Program-made: the position numbers and the translations under genes | Notes under the pieces: generated by a model | What the model saw: only the letters and a program-made list of their open reading frames with translations | Database searches by the model: none | Told to the model about the DNA's origin: nothing | Source of the DNA: Magicicada septendecula | Taxonomy: Eukaryota; Arthropoda; Insecta; Hemiptera; Cicadidae | Assembly: GCA_034769895.1 (NCBI GenBank) | Contig: CM068372.1 | Span: forward strand, 438,406,958-438,470,957 | Direction of reading: 5' to 3' | DNA: 64,000 nt | In this document: piece by piece, positions 32,836 through 43,930 of the stretch | How positions within the stretch are numbered: the stretch's first letter is position 1 | Layout: every line of letters begins with the position of its first letter

Positions 32836-33480
32836 TCATAGGTAAAAATCAGTGACAAAACTATAGAGTCTTTCCTTAATTTAACCGCACAATCAAATCG
32901 GACGCACATGGTAATTAAATGAGCGAATCGAGTTCTCAGTTTTCACTCGACCGTTTGACATTTGTCTATCTGTCTGTCTATTTTTTTGTACGTCTCGACC
33001 TAACTTTTAAACGCATCAACCATTTCCGTAAGACTTGGGAAGGGTGTTTGCCTTTTTTACGGCAAAATAGAGACTTTTGCCTTGCAAACCCTGTTGTTTT
33101 TAAGATCAAAAAATAGAAAGTGGGAGGAAAAATGTGGGGGTCAAAATTGTGAAAAAAGTCTCAAAAACCCATGAAGCGTATAAAATGGCAGGGAATTTAA
33201 ATCACAATCCGAGTATAGTGTTTATTTTGAAATAACAAAATTTTTGGACGTTATGGCCCGAAACGTTGGTGAAAAGTTTGATCAAATTCATCTGGGGTAT
33301 GTAGTTGAAGATAATTTTAACTAACATTTCAAGGTAGACTTACGTTTTGGAAACTTCAAAATATTTAGCACAAAAGAAAGATAAAAAAATAAAATATCCA
33401 AGTCCAGTAGGGTATCGTACTAAAAGCAATTGTAACTCAAATCCGAATGTTTCCAATGTTTAGTGTTTAGTGTATGATTG

Positions 33481-33632
33481 TGTGCTCTACAGTCGTTATA
33501 TTACTAAAGAAATGGGGATTTCTGTAATGTTTTACATAATTAGAAAATTATTGTGCTCTACAGTCGTTATATTACTAAAGAAATGGTAGAGAAATGGGGA
33601 TTTCTGTAATGTTTTACATAATTGGAAAATTA
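33481..33632. repeat. Tandem duplication, 71/81 bp
   Basis: TGTGCTCTACAGTCGTTATA starts at 33481 and 33552. The second copy carries about 10 extra bp (a local repeat of AGAAATGG) and otherwise matches through TTTTACATAATT. Confidence 0.92.
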
Positions 33633-33888
33633 TCTAATATCGAAATTTCTGTAATAATAAAAATGTACTTTGTTCAAATTAGTGAGCGAACTCTCCAGCT
33701 CAGGGAGCTTGCTAGTAAAAATAACATGATAATATTTTTAGGCTGGAGGGGTCATTCCACAAAATGAGTGATGCAAAATGTGTAACGTCATCGAAAAATG
33801 TAACGCTCCAGGTGATGTGAACATTATACTTTGACATGATAATGTCTTTTAGCTGGACATCGTTTGAAACTTTCTGTAACATTTTATT

Positions 33889-33928
33889 TGACGTCATCAT
33901 TGCGTGACGTCACCATTGAATGACGTCA
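33889..33928. promoter_or_regulatory. Three CRE-type palindromes at exact 16-bp spacing
   Basis: TGACGTCA occurs at 33889-33896, 33905-33912 and 33921-33928. The consensus CREB/ATF site is the perfect 8-bp palindrome TGACGTCA. The linkers CATTG.. are also similar, so this is a three-unit 16-bp tandem repeat. It lies about 540 bp upstream of the Helentron relic's first ATG. Confidence 0.65.
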
Positions 33929-33959
33929 TTGGGATTGTTGTAAATAAAGGTTTGTTTTG
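33925..33959 (+). repeat. 35-bp direct repeat, left copy
   Basis: Begins GTCATTGGGATTGTTG and ends AAAGGTTTGTTTTG. An exact second copy lies at 34360-34394, 435 bp away. Confidence 0.9.
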
Positions 33960-33967
33960 ATACGTCG

Positions 33968-33969
<2 letters not shown>

Positions 33970-34009
<40 letters not shown>
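33970..34009. repeat. (TA)n microsatellite
   Basis: About 19 perfect TA repeats. Confidence 0.95.
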
Positions 34010-34010
<1 letters not shown>

Positions 34011-34359
34011 GTGTTAAAAATAATATCACTGCAAACAATTAAACCAGATTTATAAAGCGTGCAGAAAGTTTAAAATCAAGTGTTAGCACAATTTACCAGC
34101 CGGGAATCGTTAACTAAAACCGCGACCGCTAACACGCTAACGTCGTCGCAGATTAAAGACCTAACAAGCAAACAAGACTGCATAGCTGTAGACAGGTTAT
34201 TGTCTCTAGTTAATGCTTGTCTTCGTATGTGATTCAGCTAGCGATCCTGCATCTATTCATTAAAATATTTGTCTATACTGCATCGTAAATGCAAATCTAC
34301 TTCCTCTTATACTTAATTACTCACCGCAGAAATGTGAAGATATAACACAGATACATAAT

Positions 34360-34394
34360 GTCATTGGGATTGTTGTAAATAAAGGTTTGTTTTG
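34360..34394 (+). repeat. 35-bp direct repeat, right copy
   Basis: Exact match to 33925-33959. The 400 bp between the copies contains the (TA)n tract and a faint reverse tRNA-like patch near 34,100-34,140. Confidence 0.9.
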
Positions 34395-34467
34395 TGTTGT
34401 GGTGAAATACACTGCTGCTGGTATATAGTAATCATAACGTGGCGACTGACTAAAACAGCGTTCGACA

Positions 34468-35247
34468 ATGGATAGCAGCGACGAGAAGGCTCAGATCAAG
34501 AAACGACAAAATGCCGAGCGAGCAAGAAAGTATCGGGAACGAAAGAAGCTCGAGAAAGAACAGCAACGAGTGGCTGCTGTCGGCGGTGAAGCTTCGGTAC
34601 CAGCGGCCCCATCGCAACAAAAACGAAAGTAAGATGACTTGATGCACGAAGAATTGAACGAGAACTTAATAAATTCACCGTTCGCGTCGACAATGACTTA
34701 GCAGGAGAAAATCGATGCATTCTACAACACGAAACTGGCAGAGAAGCGAAGGAAAACCAATGAACGAGTAAAACGTTGTAGATTGAATAAGAAAATTGAG
34801 ATGGCAACTAAACGAGCGAACGAAGCAGCTGAATTCGAACAGGCAATCGCTGCGGTATCGCCAAAATGTTTGAAAACTGAAGAGATAGCAGCAGATGCGG
34901 AATTCACGAAACGATTCGACGACAACGAGTTCGGTTAGGCCTGCTTCGTCTGCGATCGCTTATGGTTCGAGAGAGATTTGCGACCACCGCCGCAAAAGAA
35001 TCAACACATACTGGCTGCTGAGTTCCCCGACGATGATGTAGCTAGCTTCAACGTGTGCGAAACGTGTTACAGGTCCCTAGCATTCGAGAATATACCCAAC
35101 TTGTCAAGATCCAATGGCTTCGTGTACCCCGAGTATCGCGATCATTTTCCACCGCTTGATTGTGTAACTGAACGTCTGGTCTCACCGCGTCTACCGTTCA
35201 TGCAGATACGACGCCTGCGGTTCGTCCACGGCAAGGATTATACTTGA
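34468..35247 (+). pseudogene. Helentron N-terminal region with three in-frame stops
   Basis: One continuous frame from ATG 34468: MDSSDEKAQIKKRQNAERAR, a basic, coiled-coil-like KYRERKKLEKEQQ, and later a second basic stretch EKRRKTNERVKRCRLNKK. Then come a Cys-rich region ACFVCDRLWFERDL, FNVCETCYRSL, NGFVYPEY and ERLVSPRLPFMQIRRLRFVH. The last part matches the DUF6570-like domain that precedes Rep in arthropod Helitron/Helentron replicases. TAA at 34630-34632 and TAG at 34699-34701 and 34936-34938 interrupt it. The frame ends at 35247, just past the junction (about 35,234) where Rep and the helicase are missing. Confidence 0.75.
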
Positions 35248-36131
35248 CCAACAAGAAAAGCGATCATACGTTCCATTACGCTCGCAGTAAATTTAACAGT
35301 GAACTGAGCAACGAGTTTCGTCGTCTCGAAAACCACAAGTTGGAAACGATCGGCGACAAGTCGAGACAATTCTTGGATCAAGTTGTAAATAGTCCAACAG
35401 ATCTATCACTCCTAACGTTTAACGTGCAGAGCTTACGAGCTCACGTTGACGATATATCCACCGATTCTGTGCTCTCTCAAGATAAAATTATGGCTCTCCC
35501 GGAAACTTGGATTGAAAACGGCGAGAACGTACAACTAGCAGGCTACAAACCGGTGTCACAATTCAAACGAAACACCGTACGAGCTGGTGGCGTCGCAATA
35601 TACGATAGGGAAGACTCGGATCTGCAGGCAACCGAATACGATCTGCTCAAGTATGAAGAATCTACGATGCAGGTTAAACAAATGGCAACGGCACACGACG
35701 CTGTAGGCGACATTTGTGCCATACAGACTACGATCAACGGTGAGCGTGCCATACTGGTGAACGTCTACATAACAGCCAACTCGGACATGGAGAAAATACA
35801 AGAATTCTTCGTATTAAACATGATGGCGTACAGCCCAAAGGTTGCTGGCTTATTCAAAGTGACCGACAAGTATGGCTACTACAAAATACCAATGATTCTC
35901 GGTGGCGATGTGAATATCGACTTGAAATCGGACAACGGCAAGGAGTTTCTCGAGTTCCTACAAGAGAATTGGCATCTCCAACTCAACAACGATCCGGCAA
36001 TCTCTACTACGCGCAACAATACTTGCATCGATGGAGTCTTCACCCGTAATATTGATCAACTACAGACACAAAGTTATATATCCTACTTCAGTCACCACAA
36101 ACCTATGTTAAGCGTTGTCCCTGCTCAATAA
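35236..36131 (+). pseudogene. Helentron C-terminus: helicase tail plus AP endonuclease domain
   Basis: Starts at the deletion junction with GLYLTNKKSDHTF, the tail that follows the last Pif1 helicase motif, in a frame different from the upstream N-terminal region. A complete-looking exonuclease-endonuclease-phosphatase domain follows: LTFNVQSLRAHVDDI (metal-binding Asn), ALPETW (catalytic Glu), RAGGVAIY, AILVNVYI, ILGGDVNID (Asp/Asn pair), CIDGVFTRN and YISYFSHHKP (final His; the usual preceding Asp is His). Helentrons are known to carry such a retroelement-derived endonuclease after the helicase. The 290-residue frame is uninterrupted, though no ATG fits its start. I judge it non-coding unless an upstream start is spliced in. 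Confidence 0.75.
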
Positions 36132-36132
36132 A
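36127..36132 (+). other. AATAAA polyadenylation signal overlapping the endonuclease stop
   Basis: The stop codon TAA (36129-36131) lies inside AATAAA. The same arrangement occurs at the minus-strand endonuclease stop of the relic at 28,385. Confidence 0.6.
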
Positions 36133-36206
36133 AATTTTTGGATCTCTGTACCAGTTGCTTTATTGCTTGACATAACCTCATACAATCTGGAAAAGATACA
36201 GTACCG

Positions 36207-36222
36207 TTTACCAAATGGTAAA
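36207..36222 (+). other. Short hairpin downstream of the Helentron relic
   Basis: TTTACCA and TGGTAAA flank two bases; the stem is 7 bp at most. It lies about 80 bp after the endonuclease stop and just before a CATGATAATG motif, a position consistent with a Helentron 3' end, but the terminus is not proven. Confidence 0.4.
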
Positions 36223-36389
36223 AGCTTAAGTGCATGATAATGTCTTTCAGCCACCAGCTAAACGCAACATTTGCGCAAAAGAAACAATCAGTCACTCAGT
36301 AACCATAATAATGTCTTCATTAACCATGGTACTGTATCTTTTTTTCCACACTTTCGATTCCCCACAGCCTAGAAATCTTATTTTTAAAG

Positions 36390-36700
36390 CCTAAAAACAT
36401 TATCATGCTTCGATGTTTCGGTTTCGTCGAAATTTTTTTTACGAATTAGAATAATTCGATAAAGATAGATACGGGACTCAGTTATGTTTTAACATGATAA
36501 TGTTTTTAGGCTGGGGGTCATTCCACAAAAATGTAACGTCATCGAAAAATGTAACGCTTCCACATTTTCGATTCCCCACAGTCTAGAAATCTTCGGTCTC
36601 TGTCGTTTTAACATGATAATGTTTGTTATGTAGTAAATATATTTGTTATATAGTAAATATTTGTAGTATAGTAAATATTAAAAACATTATCATGCTTCGA
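36390..36700 (+). repeat. Helentron-associated repeat block with four CATGATAATG palindromes
   Basis: CATTATCATG or its complement occurs at 36398-36407, 36493-36502, 36612-36621 and 36685-36694. The 36,483-36,665 part matches the window's first 170 bp in reverse. CATTATCATGCTTCGATGTT and GGTTTCGTCGAAATT occur twice (36,398 and 36,685), i.e. a direct repeat about 287 bp apart. Confidence 0.7.
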
Positions 36701-36729
36701 TGTTTCGGTTTCGTCGAAATTCTTTTTTA

Positions 36730-38655
36730 GAAGTTAATACGATACAAGTTCTTATGCATACGAAGCATCTGTGTTTATTAGTTTTCCATAAGAACACTGC
36801 ACGCCGCGGTTGGTAAAAACACATCCATAAAATTTGTTTGTCCCGATACAAAGAGAAATGTTGTTGGCTCGCCAGTGGTCGGCAATTAGTTGGACGAAAC
36901 CCGTCGCGACCAATTTAAACCGGCCAAAGAAAAAGTTCATTTGACTTTTATGTTTGTTATAAGAAGAGGAAAAGACGATAATCACGGCGGTGGGCAAGTT
37001 AAAGAGAAGATTATATAAAAACAAAGCTTAAACGAGAGAACAAAATAATTACAGCGTAAGTTTAAATTGATCGGAGCCGGAGCGTCTGTCTCCCCTCTCG
37101 GAGTAAAAGAGACTTAAGCGCTAGGTGACACGGAACACGCATTAGTCGCCGCACGATAACGCCCGGGCCGGCTACCGGCGCACCTGCCTCCTTAATTTTC
37201 CGAACCAATTATGATTTAAAGCCAGAAAGACGACAAAAAACAACTTGTCTCACTCCTCTCCTCCGGTAAAGAAGAAGAATAAAACATTTAATATGATAAA
37301 AATCCTCTTTCTTTCGATTCTGATATATATATTTTCTGTGGCCGTTTTGCGTGCGAACGGAAAATGTTGCTAATTATTTTCCCTCGGACATTGGCCATCA
37401 CGTTCATCGCTAATATATTGCAACAGAATTCACACACACAAGCGCACGTATGCGCATCCACACGTTTTGCGACGGGACGTGTAGGAGTGGTTTCGATAAA
37501 CTCGCGAATATATGCACCGTAATGTGCGTGCCGTATATAGATATACACACACACATACTGTCTCACGATTTCAGGTGTATTATATAAAATATATGTGTAT
37601 TTGTTTTCCCCCTTTTTAATCTCGTGCAAGCTGCTTTTTGCGCGGCGTCTCGAGTCCGATAATTTTGGTTTATTAACGCATTTAAAACATTTTAAAGGCA
37701 ATACATTTTATTTTTTTTAAATACTGAAACCAACTAAAACGTGTCCAATGTTCACGACAGCGATGGCGAGCAGAAATTCACGCCGCGGGCAATTTCTCAA
37801 TTCGTTAGCGCTGTGGGCTCAATTTATTGTCCTCCGCATTCTTCCTATTAAGCGTAATTCGACGATAAGTGAAGTATTTCGCTCAGCGCAACAAATAATT
37901 TATTTAAATTGCGACTGAATACGTTTTGAATATATACTTTACATAGCCTCTGCTGTCTGCGAGACAGATCCTTGTTGTTGACTAAGACTGTGGTTTCAGT
38001 TTGATAGAAGATGTATCTGAAGCACTCTGATGACGTTAGTGGATAAAACTGCCGACGTATCGACCAATGGTGTACGCCTACGCCTTAAAATTCCAAACGT
38101 TTCAACTCTAATCGCGGCAGTCATTCTCAGTGACAATTCTCTTTACATGGATATCTGAAATTAGTTAGGAGACATGGAACCGTTGTAATATCTGTCTGTA
38201 CCCGCACTACATTTTCGATCTTTTGAATATGCGATTGCATAGATGTAAAGAAGTATGCGATCATACTATGTTAAGAAGTATGCTAATTGTAATTTATTGT
38301 ATTTCTTAAAGCGAAAATACTTGATATTTTCATTTGTGAGGTTAGGTAATAACGGTTTTAAGTTTTTAGCTTACTGTTTAAAGAAATAAAGCCATGGTTG
38401 GGAAAAACATGATATTTAATGTGTCCACACAATGGTTCAAAGAATGAAATATTAAAAACGAGGAACATAACGAGTTTTTAACAAAAAACCAACACAAAAA
38501 GAAATGAAAAATATAATTATTTCTGAATAGTAAGCTTAACAAAAAAAGTATTAACAAATGAAAACAAAATTTGTTTCGTTGTATGGTCAATATTCTTTTA
38601 TGTTATTCAGTGAAATCTCTAAAACTTCACTAGAAGAAAATTTTGTGCGAAATAC
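36730..38655. other. Unassigned, probably single-copy sequence
   Basis: Mixed composition, with GC-richer patches around 37,060-37,200 and 37,740-37,900, and no similarity to the repeats elsewhere in the window. No open frame has a recognisable domain. This is the best candidate for unique host DNA here (an intron or a conserved noncoding region). Confidence 0.4.
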
Positions 38656-38679
38656 AAAAAAAAAAAAAAAAAAAAAAAA
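38656..38679 (+). repeat. Poly(A) run of about 24
   Basis: Uninterrupted A-run. It might be the tail of a retroposed sequence, but no source element is recognisable upstream. Confidence 0.9.
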
Positions 38680-39005
38680 TAGAGGCGTACTGTAGCATCC
38701 TGCCTTCCTTCTAGTTGGTTGCTTTTCCAGTGATCTGCACAAAAACCGAGTATTAGTGAAAAAATGACTTTAGTGGAAAACGATTTCTGCAAAAAAATAA
38801 AATGAAACATGTATAGTAATAGGCAAGTAAAAGGCCAACTCGCCTTACTTTTAGTTGGTTTTTACGTGGATTTCACAAAAAGGGAGTATTATTTTAAAGG
38901 CAAATTGGTTTCTATATGTAATTTTAGTTTGCATGTTAATCTAACAACACCAACTCTTGGCATCACAGGTACACATCGGAGTTATATTACTCCGAGAAAC
39001 ATTTT
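38680..39005. other. Unassigned, with a diverged internal duplication
   Basis: CTAGTTGGTTGCTTTTCCAG near 38,712 and TTAGTTGGTTTTTACGTGGA near 38,851 begin two weakly similar stretches (both continue with CACAAAAA...GAGTATTA). Beyond this nothing is recognised. Confidence 0.4.
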
Positions 39006-39009
39006 TCGC

Positions 39010-39180
39010 AAAAACTATGACAATGAAACACTACTGCAATCGTCAACTGAAGATAAGAAAGGTTCAGTATGTGGGACTTCTCATGAGAAGTGAACAGAGA
39101 TTTTACTTATTGCAGTCCATACTACAGGGAAAAGTACTTGGAAAGAGAGAAGTTGGGCGACCTATTTTACAACATACACA
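39010..39180 (+). pseudogene. LINE C-terminal fragment
   Basis: Reads NRQLKIRKVQYVGLLMRSEQ, RFYLLQSILQGKVLGKREVG, RP, equivalent to the R.L.Y.GH.MR...RY.LLQLI.QGKI.GKR..GR segment of insect non-LTR C-termini. A further weak trace (FSVATYGFETLTVK) is seen at about 39,412-39,452. Confidence 0.6.
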
Positions 39181-42100
39181 AATACATTTTCATGATTTCT
39201 ATTATCCAACTAAAATTATATGCGATATTCACTACATATCGATGCCAATACTCGCATAATCGAGATACCGAAAATGAGTGTGGGAACGGTGATTGGGACA
39301 GTACCGGAGACGGCAAGAGGAGTATAAGCATTCTAACCAAAATGACAATAATTTGGAAATATCACACGACAAACAAACACTCAGAACGAAACTTAATGCA
39401 GTCAATAATCTTTTTTCAGTTGCAACATACGGGTTTGAAACTCTGACCGTAAAGGGAAATTTATGTTTCTAGATCTTTCATGTTTAATGTAATGAAATGG
39501 TGTGTTTTTCTAGTGAATGGGAGAGATTCAGCCCGCTACACTTCTGCATCTGCCACTTCTTCTTTCAGTAAACAAAATTACTTATAAACACCATATTCTG
39601 TTCTACCGTGAGGAATAAGATTGGAAAATTGGTTATTTTCTTTTATTTACTTTTCGTGCTAATTTTTTAATCTTCATATCTTTAATATTTTCTGACTTGA
39701 GCAGCTTACTCCATAATTTCTTGCGTCTTCTTATATTCTTATATTATGCTCTCTTCACGAATCTCAACTTTGTGTATATAGTGTGTCATCTTCATAATTC
39801 TATTAAAGTGTCACAACCAGGCCAGTTCCATTTCTCGTCTCTCTGTTATCTGTGTTCATATAAGCTTTGTTAAATTGAAGTTTAACGCAAAGCGTAATTA
39901 TTCTAGTTTTATCTGCCACTTATTTGTATTTTTACTTTGTTTAAAAATCATCTCATTTCAGGTCCAATTATTCGTCTTCTGTCATTTTTACAGAGGATGT
40001 AAGAAAGAAGAGTTCACTTTCCTGTATTAGTCTGGGGAGTCAGGAAAAGCCTATTATTCGAACTTTCGATACTCCTCTTTCCCCTCTCTCTCAAAAAGTT
40101 ATTATTAAAAAATGATGTGTTCTACCCTCTTTAGTTAATATGTTACAGTGTTGCTCAACTTCTACAATGTTGGCAAGCATGTGTCCCTCCGAGACGATGC
40201 CACTCAACAGAACGTATATGTATTTAATTGTAAAATTTTTATCCATACGCCGTAGGAGTACGAGATTTATAAGGTCTCAAAATTGTCAGCAAACAAGCTA
40301 CTTAATGATAAACTCTCTTTTAAATCCAACCGTCTATACAATACTGCCGTAGATATCGAAATACGTACGGCCAATCGCGGTGGAACAATAATCTCGGTCG
40401 ATAACGATGCTTAGTAGTAGTCGATCGCGCACCAGATCGTGACACGGCGTGAAGTGCTACAATAATGTGTTCTTAAATGACATACATACTGTGATGTTTG
40501 ATAATAATTTTTGATTTTTTGACGACTTCTCCAGAACGATTTTTATATAACCTGAAAATGAGGATTTATCCTTGGAACGCGTAGTTATTGAAAGTTTTAA
40601 AGAAGTCACAAGACGGTGAGTAACCAAGTTTTTACAAATGTTACAATTAAATACTTATACACGTGACTTGGAGACGATAATATAATGAAAGAACGTATAT
40701 GGAGGTATGCCAGGGAATGAATCAACTTATTCACTGGCTAGGAAAGGAACAAAGAAGAGCAACATTGAACATACTGTATTCAGTGAGAGAAGCCTTCCGA
40801 ATTAACCTACTACAGTAAGTTAAAGACAAACACTGGAAAGATAGCATAGAATCTGCCCAGAAGAGAGGCTATGGATAACATACTACAAGGCCATCTGGAT
40901 AGTGTTTGTGGCCATCCATCTTTATGTCTTACATATTGTACCTATCTCACACTGTTCTCCCTGGAAGATACAATGGACCCCAGCACATAACGATTTTCTC
41001 ATTACAACACAATAGCCCAGAAAATAATTTACTGAAGTTGATGTGCTCATCGCTATAACTACCAGCTTTGCAGACTAGAGTCAAAATAATGATCTTAGCC
41101 AGCAGAGGGCTATGCGAGACGAAGGGGATGCCCGTCGCCCGCTCGTGTGCTGCGTCCCGAGCTTCAAATAGAGCTCCTGCCACAGGGACGATAGATGGGG
41201 CTGCTACCGGCCGTGGTTATAATGATCTTGTGAACACGGTTCTTTTGCAGTATTTCTTCTGCATTTTAACATTGACTCAGGAATTATTTGTAATGTGTAC
41301 GTGTTGCAAAATCGAAATAGACATTACAGTAGATTGTCAAGACGCGTGCTTGTCACTGCAAGTCTAACGATGGGTGTCAAATGCCTTTACGTTAAACAAG
41401 TGCACAAAAAAATCCTTATCTCGCTTTTCGTTAACTTCGATTATCGATCACAAACACTCAAAGCTAGTTACAATTAAAACAATAATAACTATATTGATAG
41501 TATTTCTCACGCAGGCACAGAAACGCACACATGTTCGTTTAATTTATGGTATCCTGTGTCCGCCCACGTGGGTAGGCGAGCAATAACTTTGGTTGCCATT
41601 ACTGACAGTGTTCTGCCATCGGAACAGTAGTGGGTGGGGTCTCTACACCGCGATCGCAGTGGTATTAGTAGTCGCTGTAGGTATTCTACGTAACTGTCGG
41701 TTATATATTAATCTCTTTGGCGGATGTGTTTGCTAAACATATATTATGAATACAGTAGTACAACACACACACACATACTCGGGCTGTGTGTATAAAACAT
41801 TTAATATATAAATTATAAGTAGCCCAGGTGACCCAATTCCTCAAGCCACTGCCATGCCAAGTCGATAGGTAACACTGCAATAAATGCTTCCTTGATCGAT
41901 GGGGGTCGCAGCAGCACCACTGAAAAGATTTATGGCATCGTGCCCGTGGCACTCATTTCTTCTTGTTGGTTTTTATTTTTACATATTCTCTTTTAACATA
42001 ATGCTTACGGAATAATATGATATGGATATGCATCGCGATCGCATTTTCTGGCAGGTTTAATGGAGACTAAAGTGAGGATATGTTTTTGTTTTAACCTAGG

Positions 42101-43930
42101 CATCCAAAATGCTTATAATATATTTACTCCGCAAAAAAACTGAGAATATTTTTAAATTAATATTTTTATGTCAAATAAAAGTAAACAGCACACCCAATAC
42201 GCCAAGGTTAACTATTTTTTGTATCTGCTCTTCGTTGGTTCATCTGCTTCTTGCCTCCATCTTCTCATTGGGCTCACTAATTTTCTTCATCCTGTAAATT
42301 AAATAATCGTGAGTTTAAATAAACAATTGTTGCGCGGAATTTTACGTTTATGATACGCTCCAAGACATATTTCTAATCCTCAACACACTTTTATAATAAC
42401 AAAAATACTGCACTAGGTAGAATTTTGTTATATTTTGATATGAATTATTAATTTAACTCCAAGCGTATGATAGCATGTTGCAATGAAAATTAGTCTATGT
42501 AAAGACTGCAGGTTCGGACACTGTATAATAGACAAATACATGTTACGTTTTTTAGTTTAAATTAATTTTTGACAGTAAAAAAATAATTAGTGTTGTGAAG
42601 TAGTGCGTAAAAATGCGTAGGCATATGGCGAGTGCGCGTGTGCGGGTATGCATAACTAAACTATGTTACGGGATAATAATAAAAAACATATTAAATTAAA
42701 TAACTTTTGTGAAAACAAAAATTCTGACATGAGACTTACACCAGAACACGCATAAATAAAAGACATATCGAGTGGTAATATTTGTTTATAAATTAAAGAA
42801 CTAAATATATGACTTTTTTATAAAGAAAGTTGTATGACCCTAAAAAAAAAAGTAAAATTAGACCTTAAAACCCTAAAATTAGACTGTTTCTGTTTGCAAG
42901 TTTAACTTTGTTCGTAGACAGTATGGTGCATGAAATAATTTATCAATTCTTAGGCCGCAGACAAAGGGAATATTTCGGACAATGAAATTGGCTAAAATCT
43001 TGCTTGAGTTTGTTCTTTATATGGTATAATTCAGTCTCTCTCTGAACTCGATAACGTATCGTCGCTGCTGCTAGTTTAGACGATCGGTCTACAGAAGCGC
43101 ACTAGCACAAGTCGGAAAGTTCGCGAGTTGATTAAATATCGAGTGCTAATCCGGTATAGAACAAGATCGTCCACATAGGCATTTAAAAGGACACTTTAAG
43201 TTTACTGGAGCATTGCGTATTTTAATACACAGAACAAATCCCAATTAAAAATTAATTCACTACAAATCGTAGAAATACCCAACCCGAGAACGGCCCTGAA
43301 CGCCGGAAAACAGGAGGAGATCGCAGCGGTATCCCGAACGTCTATGCAGAAGGAACAACCGCAGCTGTATTCCAGTGATCACCGACATCTCATCATCCAT
43401 CGTAAAGGAAAGTGAAATTATTTGTTATAGACTTTATTAAAAACACTTATAAATGTAAAGACAAAGGAACCCATTTAAATATAATACTAATGTATTAGAA
43501 TGCAAGAGAAAATTATTTGTTTTAATTGTAAAAGAGGTCAACAGAAACAGTTTAATTGTTTTATTTTGTTATCAGAAGCAATATTAAATTGAAGAAAAAA
43601 AATGACTAATAAATCCGAAGCATTCAAACATACGATATAACCGGCTACTTTTTCCATGCGACCCCTGTACATCGCATTACATTATACGTTATTTATATTA
43701 ATAAAAATAATCTCGAAAAGAATAAACCGGGATATATGTGCTTTCGTGACCTACAGAAAGTACTTGATATCATAGACAGGGGTGAATACACCTGTCTTGC
43801 GGAATACACAAAAGTATAATTCCTTCGTATTAAGAGCACGTTTTCGTACACGTGTAACGTGTTTTAGAAGCGTTCTTGTAAGAATGGAAATGAATGAGGT
43901 CCCAATCAGATTGTCCCATCTGCAAAATGA
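39181..43930. other. Unassigned sequence between the LINE fragment and the satellite array
   Basis: No gene, RNA or clear repeat is supported. Open frames here are under 100 codons and show no domains. The last 150 bp run without any obvious junction motif into the first satellite unit. Confidence 0.45.

Larger units (their letters stand above)
33722..33960 (+). repeat. Helentron-associated 5' repeat block
   Basis: Starts AACATGATAATATTTTTAGG, like 36,491. It shares GGTCATTCCACAAAA and TAACGTCATCGAAAAATGTA with 36,515-36,555 in the same orientation, then a second GACATGATAATGTC palindrome at about 33,833. It lies upstream of the deleted Helentron frame at 34,468, so it may be that element's 5' region. 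Confidence 0.55.

Noticed and set aside
34100..34145. Reverse-strand tRNA-like patch (GCCGGGAATCG and a following CGCGACCGCTAACACGCTAAC)
   Set aside because: It resembles a tRNA B-box arm and anticodon region on the minus strand, but the B-box is interrupted and no cloverleaf can be completed; at best a decayed SINE or tRNA relic.
37288..37701. 137-codon minus-strand frame
   Set aside because: No recognisable domain or codon signal was seen, and it crosses CA-rich and T-rich low-complexity sequence; kept as unassigned.
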